Source: Nesterenkonia sedimenti (GTDB lineage: Bacteria > Actinomycetota > Actinomycetes > Actinomycetales > Micrococcaceae). From it: 57,277 bases of DNA. The stretch's first letter is position 1, and the number at the start of each line of letters is the position of its first letter. The notes beneath the pieces are model-generated. The model was not told the DNA's origin. It saw only the letters and a list, made by a program, of their open reading frames with translations, and ran no database searches. This document shows positions 1-10,693 of the stretch, piece by piece. A program made the translations under genes and the position numbers. The DNA lies in assembly GCF_012641515.1 (NCBI RefSeq), contig NZ_JABAHY010000010.1:1-57277 (forward strand), in the 5' to 3' direction.

Positions 1-73
1 GCCCCTTGACTCGACACACCTCCACGCTCAACCGCGAATGGCCCGATTACTGCAACCCGCGCTGAAACGAAAC

Positions 74-478
74 CTACCGCTCTCGCGACACCCTCAGTAG
101 ACCCTGCAGCCCTTTGCCCAACGCCGAGGCGAACCCCTCCTGAGCGTGGGTGTTGAACTCGGGGGCGAGGATGCGTGCTGCGGCTTCTGCTACCTCAGGG
201 TCCTCATCCGGGGCATCGGCACGGAGCCAAATGATGATGGTTGCCTGGAGTTGCTCACACCATTGGCGGGTTGCTGCGCTAAGACTGGGTAGCACAGCGA
301 CCGCGGGGTCAGCCAGCAGTCGGATCAGTGCTTGACCTTCGGCCCTCGTGAAGAGCCGCTCCAAGGCGGAGGTGACCACTCTGGCAGGGTCGGACTGGGT
401 TTCATCGTCGTCACCTGTGGCTGTTCGGAGTGCGTATTGGCCTTCGAGGAAGGCGGTACTGAACCCCCGAGGTGCCAC
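74..478 (-). pseudogene. Truncated hypothetical protein, possibly TetR-family C-terminal part
   Basis: The frame opens with GTG and gives 134 residues that look helical. It carries stretches such as ALIRLLADPAV and VAEAAARILAPEF, reminiscent of the ligand-binding half of TetR-type regulators. No helix-turn-helix precedes it. Its 5' side stops where the serine recombinase remnant on the other strand begins (about 470-478), so I read it as a gene truncated at a recombination junction. No convincing ribosome binding site is seen. The family assignment is weak; it could also be a random open frame in a decaying region. Confidence 0.35.
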
Positions 479-1130
479 CTATGCCTACTTCGTCTGCTCA
501 GGACGCGCAACCAAACGCACCCCCTGCACCCGGAGAGCCGTACCCGTTCATCTGGCAGAACGGCTGGTGGAGGACGCCTACGCCTCGATCACCATCAGCG
601 AGGAGACCTATCAGAGCGTCGCGGCGAAGATTAGTGCGGCCTTCGACAAGCGCACCGCCGACCGAGACCAGGAAATCGCGGACCTGCAAGCTAACCGTGC
701 ACGCCTGGAAGCAGAGTCCGACAAGCTGCTGGCCGCGCACTTCGCTGACGCCATCGACCTAGCCACCTTGAAGCGCCACCAAGACCGCATCCGGGCTGGA
801 CACGATAAGCACAGCAGCAGCGCCCGGGCCTTCCTCCACAACTCTCTGCAACTGCTCACAGACGCCCAACGAATGTATGCCAGTTCAGATGACGGCAACC
901 GCAGACTGGCGAACCAGGCCTTCTACACGCGCCTAGAAATCACCGAGGACGAAGAACTCCGGCCCCAGCTTGCTGAGCCCTTCGCCACCATCACCAACGA
1001 AGGCAGGAAACCGAAACGGGAACAAGCCACATCCGCTGATGTCGCCTGTTCCCGTAACGAACATTGGGTGGAGGCTAGGGGACTCGAACCCCTGACATCC
1101 AGCTTGCAAAGCTGGCGCTCTACCAACTGA
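471..1130 (+). pseudogene. Large serine recombinase, C-terminal remnant
   Basis: The frame lacks the N-terminal resolvase catalytic domain but keeps the C-terminal architecture of large serine recombinases. It has a zinc-ribbon piece (YFVCSGR then TPC), a segment like VPVHLAERLVEDAY, a coiled coil with LEAESDKLLAAHFADAI and LKRHQDRI, and a closing LAEPF motif. The open frame continues back to 348 but that part does not match the family and overlaps the opposite-strand fragment. The 3' end reads through the antisense of tRNA-Ala, giving the typical artefact peptide RGLEPLTSS, so the native stop is lost. It is a scar of an integrated element at the tRNA gene and is probably inactive. Confidence 0.75.
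1016..1055. repeat. Near-perfect 18-bp inverted repeat beside tRNA-Ala
   Basis: Arms at 1016-1033 and 1038-1055 pair with two mismatches around a 4-nt loop (CGCT). On the minus strand it lies about 13 nt downstream of tRNA-Ala and is followed by a moderately T-rich run, so it may terminate the gyrA to tRNA transcript. It may instead be part of the former attachment site of the recombinase element. Confidence 0.6.
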
Positions 1131-1141
1131 GCTAAGCCCCC
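1069..1141 (-). tRNA. tRNA-Ala (anticodon TGC)
   Basis: On the minus strand the gene starts GGGGGCTTAGCTCAG, has anticodon TGC in the loop TTTGCAA, a T arm with GGTTCGAGTCC, and ends AGCCTCC plus discriminator A. The acceptor stem closes as GGGGGCT/AGCCTCC with one G-U pair. CCA is not encoded (the next bases are CCC), so maturation depends on the CCA-adding enzyme, whose gene is at 24734-26158. It is the second tRNA after gyrA, the usual actinobacterial Ile-Ala pair. Confidence 0.95.
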
Positions 1142-1152
1142 GTGAAGGGTAT

Positions 1153-1272
1153 TTATTTATCGACCCGATCGGTGGCCTGATCCCAGACCTGTCGGGTTTC
1201 TTCCGACTTCCGCCACTCGCGGTAGACCAAGTATCCGGTCACACCGGCTGCTACTACAAGTAGACGTTTCAT
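1153..1272 (-). CDS. DLW-39 family small protein
   Basis: A 39-residue frame lies between the two tRNA genes. It reads MKRLLVVAAGVTGYLVYREW and then RKSEETRQVWDQATDRVDK: a short hydrophobic N-terminal helix followed by a charged tail with an xVW motif near the end. Length, position next to tRNA-Ile behind gyrA, and pattern all match the conserved actinobacterial DLW-39 family, whose function is unknown. The hydrophobic start suggests a single membrane-anchored helix. The ATG lies only 2 nt after the discriminator base of tRNA-Ile, so no ribosome binding site can exist outside the tRNA. If the tRNA 3' end is cleaved at the discriminator base, the released mRNA starts CG-AUG and is effectively leaderless. 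Confidence 0.85.
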   Translation of the reverse strand: MKRLLVVAAGVTGYLVYREWRKSEETRQVWDQATDRVDK

Positions 1273-1274
1273 CG

Positions 1275-1348
1275 TGGGCGTACGAGGACTTGAACCTCGG
1301 ACCTCATCGTTATCAGCGATGCGCTCTAACCGCCTGAGCTATACGCCC
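1275..1348 (-). tRNA. tRNA-Ile (anticodon GAT)
   Basis: On the minus strand it reads GGGCGTATAGCTCAGG at the 5' end, has anticodon GAT in the loop CTGATAA, a T arm with GGTTCAAGTCC, and acceptor pairing GGGCGTA/TACGCCC with discriminator A. CCA is not encoded (CG follows). It lies downstream of the DUF3566 gene and directly upstream of the DLW-39 start codon. Confidence 0.96.
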
Positions 1349-1430
1349 TAAACCTCTTCAAGGGGCCGCCCCGGAGAGCGACCACTCTACGTTACACCAG
1401 CTTCCCGCCGAGCAACAAATCGGGACAAGC

Positions 1431-2114
1431 TCAGTCGTCGGTAAGGGTTACGCCAATACCGCCGACCAGCGAGGCCGAAAGGTTGTACAGCACTGCCCCC
1501 AGCATCGAGATCACTGTCAGCAGCACGACATTGACCACCGCAATGATCGTCGCAAAGGAGGCAATCTGACCCACCGTCACCATCTCTTCGACAGCGAAGG
1601 TAGTTCCACCGCCTTCAGGGCCCAGCAGCTGTGCACCGAGATCGTTGACCCGGTCGAAGATGCCGGTCAGCTCCATCATCGACCACAGGGTCACCGCTGC
1701 GACAACCAGCATGATGCCCAGTGCCACTGAGAGCAGGAAGCTCATCTTCAGCACTGACCAGGGGTCCACCTTGGAGACAAGCAGACGAGCCTTACGGACC
1801 TTCGCCTTCGGAGTGGGCCGAACCAGCGGCTGCTGGGGGCGTCCACCATTGGGGCGGGGACCAGCCGGACGCGGACGTCCCTGCGGCCGGGTCTGCTGTT
1901 TCCCGGTGGTGGGCTTAGGCCGCGGTGCCTGTGGGCGCGGACGTGGCGCGCCCTGGGCGGGAGCGCCTACAGCCTGGGTAGCGTTGGGGTCCTGCTCAGG
2001 CTTGATGGCAGGAATATTCGTCAGCGTCGCACCACGGGGCCTCGGGGCGGGGAAGCGGCTCTTGGCGTCGGAAGAGCCCTGCTGGCTTCCCGTCTCGCCG
2101 TTGCTTTCGCTCAC
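1431..2114 (-). CDS. DUF3566 domain-containing membrane protein
   Basis: This 227-residue protein has a disordered, Pro/Arg/Gln-rich first half (about residues 1-105). Two transmembrane helices follow at about 120-148 and 185-212, separated by an extracytoplasmic stretch. That is the layout of the DUF3566 family found directly behind gyrA in actinobacteria. Its role is not firmly established; envelope or cell-division association has been suggested for relatives. The GTG start has a GGAGG 6 nt upstream. It lies 60 nt after gyrA and ahead of tRNA-Ile, probably in one long transcript. Confidence 0.88.
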   Translation of the reverse strand: MSESNGETGSQQGSSDAKSRFPAPRPRGATLTNIPAIKPEQDPNATQAVGAPAQGAPRPRPQAPRPKPTTGKQQTRPQGRPRPAGPRPNGGRPQQPLVRPTPKAKVRKARLLVSKVDPWSVLKMSFLLSVALGIMLVVAAVTLWSMMELTGIFDRVNDLGAQLLGPEGGGTTFAVEEMVTVGQIASFATIIAVVNVVLLTVISMLGAVLYNLSASLVGGIGVTLTDD

Positions 2115-2174
2115 TGCAGACCTCCATGGGCGGGATACGTCGTGTACATCGAGAGATAACGGTACTGCATCTGG

Positions 2175-4763
2175 CTAGTCTGAGCTTCCAGAATTCTGAA
2201 CCCCAGCTTCAGGTGTTGCCGCATCGTTACCGTCTTCTTCTTCACCTTCGGCGGCTTCAAGGGTTTCACCAGATGCTTTGGCGACCTTGAGAATACGGTC
2301 ATTCTTTCGCGGTTTGGCGAAAATCACACCCATAGTGTCACGTCCGCGGGGCGGAACACCGGATACGGGGGAGCGGACAACGTTGCCGGAGTTCATCACA
2401 ACCAGGACTTCGTCATCCTCTTCGACGACCATCGCGCCAACGAGGTCACCGCGGTCCTCGACGAATTTGCCGACCTTGATGCCCAGGCCGCCACGGCCCT
2501 GGACCCGGTAGTCATCCACATGGGTGCGTTTGGCATAACCGCCCTCGGTGACGATGAAGACATAGGAGTCAGCACTGACCACATCAGCGGTCAGCAGCTC
2601 ATCGTCCTCACGGAACTTCATACCGGTCACACCGGAGGTGGCCCGGCCCATGGGGCGCAGGGCCTCATCGGTTGCAGTGAAGCGCAGGGACTGACCGCGC
2701 CGGGAGACCAGCATGAGGTCGTCCTCGGCGGAGATCAGTTTCGCCGAGACCAGTTCGTCCTCTTCGCGTAGGTTGATGGCGATCACACCGGCCTGGCGGG
2801 GAGAGTCGTAGTCGGTGAGCTTGGTCTTTTTCACCAGACCGGATTTGGTAGCCAGCACGAGGTAGTCGGCGTCGTCGTAGTTCTTCAGGGTCAGCACCCC
2901 GGCGATGTGTTCATCGGGCTGGAAGGCCACGAGGTTGGCCACATGCTGTCCCTTGGAGTCACGTCCGGCCTCCATGAGGTCGTAGCACTTAGTGCGGTAG
3001 ACCCGGCCGAGGTTGGTGAAGAACAGGATCCAGTGGTGGGTGGTGGTGACGAAGAAATGCTCGACGACGTCGTCGGCTCGCAGCTGGGCGCCACGGACAC
3101 CCTTACCGCCACGGTGCTGGGCCCGGTAGTTGTCGATCTTGGTGCGCTTGACGTAGCCGTCGCGGGTGATGGAGACGACCACATCCTCTTCGGGGATGAG
3201 GTCTTCCATGGACATATCGCCGTCGTAACCACGGACGATGTGGGTGCGGCGGTCATCGCCGAACTTCTCGACGATGGCGCCGAGCTCCTCGCCGATGATC
3301 TGGCGCTGGCGGTCCTCGCTGGCCAGGATCTCCTTGAAGTCGGCGATCATGCGCATCAGCTCGTCGTATTCGTCCTGGAGGCGCTTCCGCTCCAGGCCGA
3401 CCAGGCGGCGCAGCTGCATATCGACGATGGCGGTGGCCTGTTCGTCGTCGATGTCCAGCAGTTTCTTCAGGCCTTCGCGGGCCTCATCCACGCTGGCTGA
3501 GCCGCGGATGGTCTCGATGACCCGGTCGATATCGTCGAGGGCCTTGAGCAGACCGACTTTGATATGCGCCTCGGCCTCGGCCTTGGCCAGCCGGAACCGG
3601 GTGCGCCGGACAATGACATCGATCTGGTGCATCACCCAGTGGTGGACGAAGGCGTCCAGGGAGAGGGTTCGCGGCACCCCGTCGACCAGGGCGAGCATAT
3701 TGGCGGAAAAGTTCTCCTGCAGGGAGGTGTGCTTATAGAGGTTGTTCAGGACCACCTTGGCCACAGCGTCGCGCTTGAGCACGATCACCAGGCGCTGACC
3801 GGTACGGCCGGAGGACTCATCACGGATCTCGGCGATGCCGCCGATCTTGCCGTCCTTGACCAGGGCGGCGATCTTCCGGGCCAGAGCATCGGGGTTGGCG
3901 TGGTAGGGCAGCTCGGTGACCACCAGACAGGTGCGGCCAGCGATCTCCTCGACGTTGACCACTGCGCGCATGGTGATGGAGCCGCGGCCGGTGCGGTAGG
4001 CATCCTCAATCCCGCGGGTGCCCAGGATCTGGGCGCCGGTGGGGAAGTCAGGTCCTTTGACGCGTTCCAGCAGGGCCTCGAGCAGTTCCTCACGGGTGGC
4101 CTGGGGGTTCTCCAGGTACCACTGGACACCGGAGGCGACCTCGCGCAGGTTATGCGGCGGGATGTTGGTGGCCATACCCACTGCGATACCGGAGGAGCCG
4201 TTGACCAGCAGGTTCGGGAACCGGGAGGGCAGAACGACGGGTTCCTGCTGCTTGCCGTCGTAGTTGTCCTGATAGTCGACGGTGTCCTCGTTGATATCCC
4301 GGACCATCTCCATGGCCAGCGGGGCCATCTTGGTCTCGGTGTAACGGGGGGCAGCTGCGCCGTCGTCGCCGGGGTTGCCGAAGTTACCCTGACCGGCAGC
4401 CAGGGGGTAGCGCATCACCCAGTCCTGGATAAGGCGGACCAGGGCATCGTAGATCGCGGAGTCGCCGTGGGGGTGGTACGAACCCATGACATCGCCGACG
4501 ACGCGGGCGCATTTGTTGAAGCTGCGGTCCGGGCGGTAGCCGCCGTCGTACATCGCGTAGAGCACGCGGCGGTGCACGGGCTTGAGGCCGTCGCGCACAT
4601 CCGGCAGGGCACGGCCGACGATCACGGCCATGGCGTAGTCCAGGTAGGACCGCTTCATCTCGGTCTGGAGGTCGACCTGGCGGATCCGGTCGCCGGCGGC
4701 CAGTGCGGTGGGGATATCAGCGGGAGCGTCCGGGGTTCCGGAGTTCTCAGTATTCTCAGTCAC
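2175..4763 (-). CDS. gyrA: DNA gyrase subunit A
   Basis: The protein has 862 residues and is the breakage-reunion subunit of gyrase, which introduces negative supercoils with GyrB. The catalytic tyrosine is Y141 in APRYTETKM. The quinolone-determining region reads [13 protein letters not shown], with S102 and D106 at the positions where resistance changes occur in other species, so no classical substitution is visible there. The C-terminal beta-pinwheel carries the GyrA-box variant QHRGGKG. An acidic tail (EEEDGND) ends the protein. The GTG start lies 17 nt downstream of the gyrB stop, so the two are co-transcribed. Confidence 0.98.
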   Translation of the reverse strand: MTENTENSGTPDAPADIPTALAAGDRIRQVDLQTEMKRSYLDYAMAVIVGRALPDVRDGLKPVHRRVLYAMYDGGYRPDRSFNKCARVVGDVMGSYHPHGDSAIYDALVRLIQDWVMRYPLAAGQGNFGNPGDDGAAAPRYTETKMAPLAMEMVRDINEDTVDYQDNYDGKQQEPVVLPSRFPNLLVNGSSGIAVGMATNIPPHNLREVASGVQWYLENPQATREELLEALLERVKGPDFPTGAQILGTRGIEDAYRTGRGSITMRAVVNVEEIAGRTCLVVTELPYHANPDALARKIAALVKDGKIGGIAEIRDESSGRTGQRLVIVLKRDAVAKVVLNNLYKHTSLQENFSANMLALVDGVPRTLSLDAFVHHWVMHQIDVIVRRTRFRLAKAEAEAHIKVGLLKALDDIDRVIETIRGSASVDEAREGLKKLLDIDDEQATAIVDMQLRRLVGLERKRLQDEYDELMRMIADFKEILASEDRQRQIIGEELGAIVEKFGDDRRTHIVRGYDGDMSMEDLIPEEDVVVSITRDGYVKRTKIDNYRAQHRGGKGVRGAQLRADDVVEHFFVTTTHHWILFFTNLGRVYRTKCYDLMEAGRDSKGQHVANLVAFQPDEHIAGVLTLKNYDDADYLVLATKSGLVKKTKLTDYDSPRQAGVIAINLREEDELVSAKLISAEDDLMLVSRRGQSLRFTATDEALRPMGRATSGVTGMKFREDDELLTADVVSADSYVFIVTEGGYAKRTHVDDYRVQGRGGLGIKVGKFVEDRGDLVGAMVVEEDDEVLVVMNSGNVVRSPVSGVPPRGRDTMGVIFAKPRKNDRILKVAKASGETLEAAEGEEEDGNDAATPEAGVQNSGSSD

Positions 4764-4780
4764 GAATTAAGAGCTCTTTC

Positions 4781-6877
<2,097 letters not shown>

Positions 6878-7041
6878 CCGGCTGAAGCCCCGATTCCTGC
6901 ATTTCTGAGCCGGTTTCGCGGCCCTTACATAGCTCTAGGAGACTCCAGAAGGCCTCTGGGACCGATCCGCACACCGCTTAATGGGGCTGTGATCGGGTAT
7001 CGGGCTCTCAGTGCGGCAAATCGCAAGACAGCTAGTTCTTG

Positions 7042-7160
7042 TAAAGACGGTGGGTTCCCCTCCGGTGCGAACCCTCCTCCTTCACTCGCCGATCCGCCTT
7101 CGGCGGAGTCGGCTCCTCACAAGAGATCCTCCGGGTTCGCACCTCCGACCCACCGCCTTA
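7042..7160. repeat. Large nested inverted repeat in the dciA-gyrB gap
   Basis: Outer arms (about 7042-7074 and 7133-7160) share GGTGCGAACCC and an AAGGCGGTGGG-like end in inverted orientation. Between them is a compact hairpin at 7088-7113, with CCGCC-TTCG-GCGG at its tip. The whole could fold into one long stem-loop in a transcript reading from dciA toward gyrB. I see no gene in the 338-nt gap (6866-7203). It could be a terminator-attenuator, a structured leader or a small dispersed repeat. Confidence 0.5.
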
Positions 7161-7203
7161 CGTTGTTATGCCAGGGCGGAGGGGCACCCACAGTCCTCAT
7201 GGC

Positions 7204-7800
7204 CTAGCCGTAAGTATCGCGGGGGCCGCGGCCGCCGCGGACGGAGTAGCGGCCGCGTTTCCAGTTGGGCACCTGGGGTCCACGGATGTCGATATCGGTG
7301 ACGATCCCCTTGCCGAGCTCACCTTCGAGCACATTCATCAGTTTGGACTTCATGAGTTTGAGGTTCGTGGCCCAGGCGGTGGAATCACAGATCACGACGA
7401 CGACGCCGTCCTCAAACTTCTCGGGTTTGCAGTGCTCAGCAATGGCCTCCCCGACCAGCTGCTCCCACCGGCTGATCACCGAGCCGACAGCTACTGGAGC
7501 GCTCCACCCTCGGGTGCGCACCAGGGTTTTCAGGGACTCTCCGATGGGTTTGGGGTCCCGCAGATCACCGGTTTGGGCCTTGGATCGCGAGCGTGGGGCA
7601 GCAGTCTGGCGTGGATTTCCCTGCAATGAGGTGTTCTTCGGAGGTTTGCGCAGTCGGGTCTCGCCGCGCTCCTCAGCGGCTTTCCGAAACCGGTTGAACA
7701 GCTCTGAGGCAGCATCCTGAGGTGGTGCATGCTCCTCCGGTGCAGCTGTGCCATTAGAATTCACACCGGGGGTTGGTCCCTCTGTGTGGTTATCACTCAT
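7204..7800 (-). CDS. dciA: DciA family (DUF721) helicase-loader protein
   Basis: The protein has 198 residues. The first 100 or so are low-complexity and basic, and the C-terminal half carries the DUF721/DciA domain (SVISRWEQLVGEAIAEHC, CDSTAWATNLKLM, DIDIRGP). DciA proteins assist loading of the replicative helicase DnaB at the origin in bacteria without DnaC or DnaI. It overlaps recF by 4 nt (ATGA), so it is translationally coupled in the dnaA-dnaN-recF block. The DnaB gene starts at 56252 of this window, and no dnaC-like gene is seen. Confidence 0.88.
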   Translation of the reverse strand: MSDNHTEGPTPGVNSNGTAAPEEHAPPQDAASELFNRFRKAAEERGETRLRKPPKNTSLQGNPRQTAAPRSRSKAQTGDLRDPKPIGESLKTLVRTRGWSAPVAVGSVISRWEQLVGEAIAEHCKPEKFEDGVVVVICDSTAWATNLKLMKSKLMNVLEGELGKGIVTDIDIRGPQVPNWKRGRYSVRGGRGPRDTYG

Positions 7801-9008
7801 GACTCATCTTCACCTCCCTGGATGGGAGCGGCTGTACTGATCTGGTCTGTGGATTCCACACGGTAAGCATTGGCCAGCAGCTTCTCAGGGACATCATCAT
7901 CCACTGCGGCAGTGACGATCAACTGTTCGGCGCCGGTGGCGAGATCGGCGAGTCGACGACGACGACGTGCATCCAGCTCGGCGAAGACATCGTCGAGAAT
8001 CAGGATCGGCTGGGAACCCTCTGAAGGGTCGTCATCGAGCATCACTCGATAGGTGGCCAGGCGCAGGGCCAGGGCGAAGGACCAAGTTTCACCATGGGAG
8101 GCGTATCCCTTCACCGGGGTGGTGTCCAGGGTAAAGGCGATATCGTCGCGATGCGGTCCGACCAGGGTCAGTCCGCGTTCGTGTTCCTTCTTCCGTCCCT
8201 CCTGCAAGGCGGTGAGCATCAACTCGGCTAGCTCTTCGGCACTTGCGTTCTCCAGCTGATCATCGGTCTCGGCACCGGTGTCCCCGGCGTCGTCGTCCTC
8301 ATCGTGCCCGGTCAGCGAGCAGAGGTAGCGCAGCCGGGCTGTGCGGACAGAATCCGAGAGATCCTGATACGCCTGGGCGGTATGGGGACGCAGATTCCGC
8401 AGCATCTCCAGCCGCGCCTTCAGCAGGCGGGCGCCGGTTTCTGCCAGCTGCTGATCCCAGACCGCCAGTGTTGATTCATGGGTGGGAGTGAATCCCTCAT
8501 AGCGGATGGATTTCAGCAGGGCATTGCGTTGGCGCAGAACCTTCTCATAGTCCTGACGCAGCCGGCCCAGGGTCGGACGCAGCTGCACCGCGAGAGTGTC
8601 CAAGAGACGACGACGGACCGAGGGGGAGCCCTTGATCAGCTCCAGGTCCTCAGGCGCGAAGAGGACAGTTCGCAGGGTCCCTAAGATTTCGGTGGCACGG
8701 ACAGCTGAGCCACGGTTGATCCGTGCCCGGTTGGCCTTGCCGGGGTTGATCTCGACTTCCAGGAATGCGGACTGGTTACCGCGGTGAGCCTCTGCGCGGA
8801 TGAAGGCCTGCTGGGTGCCGTGGCGGACCAGGGGTCCATCCTGGGTGACCCTATGTGAGGAGAGACTTGAGAGGTAGCCGACAGCTTCGGCGATATTGGT
8901 CTTGCCAACGCCGTTGTAGCCCAGCAGAACATTGGGGCCGGGCTGGAAGATCAGCTCGGCATCGTCATAGCTGCGAAAGTTCTGGAGCCTCAGATGGGAA
9001 AGCCGCAT
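7797..9008 (-). CDS. recF: DNA replication/repair protein RecF
   Basis: This 403-residue SMC-like ATPase helps load RecA at gaps. It has the Walker A motif GYNGVGKTN near residue 33, a coiled middle region, the signature-like LVGPHRDD and the Walker B-type LILDDVFAELD near the C-terminus. An acidic insert (GHDEDDDAGD) interrupts the middle. The ATG start lies 25 nt after the dnaN stop, and the 3' end overlaps dciA. Confidence 0.97.
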   Translation of the reverse strand: MRLSHLRLQNFRSYDDAELIFQPGPNVLLGYNGVGKTNIAEAVGYLSSLSSHRVTQDGPLVRHGTQQAFIRAEAHRGNQSAFLEVEINPGKANRARINRGSAVRATEILGTLRTVLFAPEDLELIKGSPSVRRRLLDTLAVQLRPTLGRLRQDYEKVLRQRNALLKSIRYEGFTPTHESTLAVWDQQLAETGARLLKARLEMLRNLRPHTAQAYQDLSDSVRTARLRYLCSLTGHDEDDDAGDTGAETDDQLENASAEELAELMLTALQEGRKKEHERGLTLVGPHRDDIAFTLDTTPVKGYASHGETWSFALALRLATYRVMLDDDPSEGSQPILILDDVFAELDARRRRRLADLATGAEQLIVTAAVDDDVPEKLLANAYRVESTDQISTAAPIQGGEDES

Positions 9009-9033
9009 AGGCGGTGGACCTGGGGTTTGTGGA

Positions 9034-10161
9034 TTACTGGTCCATCATGCGGACTGGCATCAGGAGGTACCGGAAGTCCGTGGTGTTCTCGCCGTCGGGG
9101 GTCTCCTGGCCGGTGATCATGGCCGGTTTCGGGGCGGAGACGAAGGAGAACCGCAGGTACTCAGTGTCGATCACGTTGAGACCTTCGTTGAGGTAGGCGG
9201 GGTTGAACCCGACAGTGATGGCCTCGCCGTTGAGCTGGGCGTTGATGACTTCAGAGGCGGAGGCGTTGTCATCCACACCGGCATCCAGAGTGACCTGGTT
9301 GTCGTCAGTGAACTGCAGACGTACCGCACCATTGCGTTCTGCCACCAGGGAGGCACGGCGGGCGGCTTCGATGAGCTCTGCGGTGTTCACCACGGCGTTG
9401 ATCGGTGTCTCTTCGGGGAAGAGCTGCCGGATCTTGGGGTAGTCGCCGTCGACCAGCACGCTGGTGCTGCGACGGCCGCCGGAGGAGAAGCCGACGAGGT
9501 CATCATCCTCCGAGACAGAGATGGTCAGATCTCCGCTGGCGGCCAGGGACTTCGCCACATCGTTGAGCGTCTTGGCCTTGATCAGCAGGGAGGTCGAGAT
9601 ATTGGGATCTGCCGGGCGCCAGGTGATCTCACGCATCGCCAGCCGGTATCGGTCGGTAGCGAAGAAGGTGATGGTCTCACCTTCGATCTCCATCTTCACG
9701 GTGGTCAGGATGGGGAGAGTGTCATCCTTCGATGCAGCGGTGATGACCTGACCGACTGCATGGGCGAAGTCGGTGCCGTCCACAGAACCGGCGGGGCTGG
9801 GCTGGCTGGGCAGATCTGGGTACTCATCCACCGGCATGGTGGTCAGCGTGAAAGTCGAGGACTTACAGGTGACCACAACTTTGGTCTCCTCCAGGGAGAG
9901 GGTCACCTGTGCTGCCGGCAGAGACTTCACAATGTCGTTGAGCAGTCGACCGGAGACCAGGACTGTGCCCTCATCAGCGATATCAGCCTCAATGCTCAGC
10001 TGAGCAGAGACTTCATAGTCGAAGCTGGAGATTGTGACCTGAGCACCCTCGGCAGAGATCAACAGTCCGGAGAGAACGGGGGCCGGGGGCCGAGGAGACA
10101 GTGAGCGCGCAGCCCAGGAGACCGCCTCGGACAAAACGTCACGGTCAACGGTGAACTGCAC
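9034..10161 (-). CDS. dnaN: DNA polymerase III beta sliding clamp
   Basis: The protein has 375 residues in three clamp domains, begins MQFTVDRDVLSEAVSWAARS and ends with the typical YLLMPVRM tail that contributes to the partner-binding pocket. The GTG start is set by AAGGAG 7 nt upstream (10169-10174). It lies directly beside oriC and is co-oriented with dnaA. Confidence 0.98.
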   Translation of the reverse strand: MQFTVDRDVLSEAVSWAARSLSPRPPAPVLSGLLISAEGAQVTISSFDYEVSAQLSIEADIADEGTVLVSGRLLNDIVKSLPAAQVTLSLEETKVVVTCKSSTFTLTTMPVDEYPDLPSQPSPAGSVDGTDFAHAVGQVITAASKDDTLPILTTVKMEIEGETITFFATDRYRLAMREITWRPADPNISTSLLIKAKTLNDVAKSLAASGDLTISVSEDDDLVGFSSGGRRSTSVLVDGDYPKIRQLFPEETPINAVVNTAELIEAARRASLVAERNGAVRLQFTDDNQVTLDAGVDDNASASEVINAQLNGEAITVGFNPAYLNEGLNVIDTEYLRFSFVSAPKPAMITGQETPDGENTTDFRYLLMPVRMMDQ

Positions 10162-10693
10162 GGTGGATCTCCTTGCTAGTTGATGTCAAGCACATTTACG
10201 GCTGTGTCCGTCGAACGAGCTTACCGCGAACCCTAGATATGCCGAAAGTCGTTGGTTGAAGCACAACATCTTGCGTACGGGCGCCGAGATGTTGCTTGTT
10301 GATGACAAATTTTTATGTGAGGGGCAGAAGTGGGAGTAACTGGTGTGGATTCTGTGGATAACTGCCCCCTTGGCGCTGATCAGCGGGTTTTCCCTGTGCA
10401 CTTGGAGGTGGACCGTTCACGCTGGCTCTGTAAATTACACGGGGAGGATTTTGCCCGCCATTTTGCGGCTCTCCCCACAGCTTCCGAAGTTCTCCACAGC
10501 AATATGGGGATTAGTTCCCACATTTTCCACCGGTTTATCCACAGGTGTGAGAAGTCTGACTCCCAAACTTCACCCCACCCTGTGGATATGTGGGAAAAAT
10601 TGTGGAGTATGTGGATGTCAACTCGGAGCTAGGGCGCTGATTCTGCGGAACTACATCGGTGAAAGTTGTGTAGAGGGGAGAACTCCACACCTG
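10162..10693. other. oriC: Chromosome origin oriC (dnaA-dnaN intergenic region)
   Basis: The 532-nt gap between dnaA and dnaN is dense in DnaA boxes. Perfect TTATCCACA sites lie at 10353-10361 (minus) and 10535-10543 (plus). Close variants are at 10344-10352, 10490-10498, 10581-10589, 10601-10609, 10610-10618 and 10681-10689. An AT-rich stretch at about 10290-10320 (with ACAAATTTTTATG) on the dnaN side is the candidate unwinding element. Location, box density and flanking genes match actinobacterial origins. No gene is present. Confidence 0.92.

Noticed and set aside
2175-4763. Quinolone-resistance alleles in gyrA
   Set aside because: The residues at the key positions (S102, D106) are the usual susceptible types; no inference of resistance is supported.
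10186-10632. Short open frames in oriC
   Set aside because: They consist of DnaA boxes and AT-rich DNA and have no homologous appearance.
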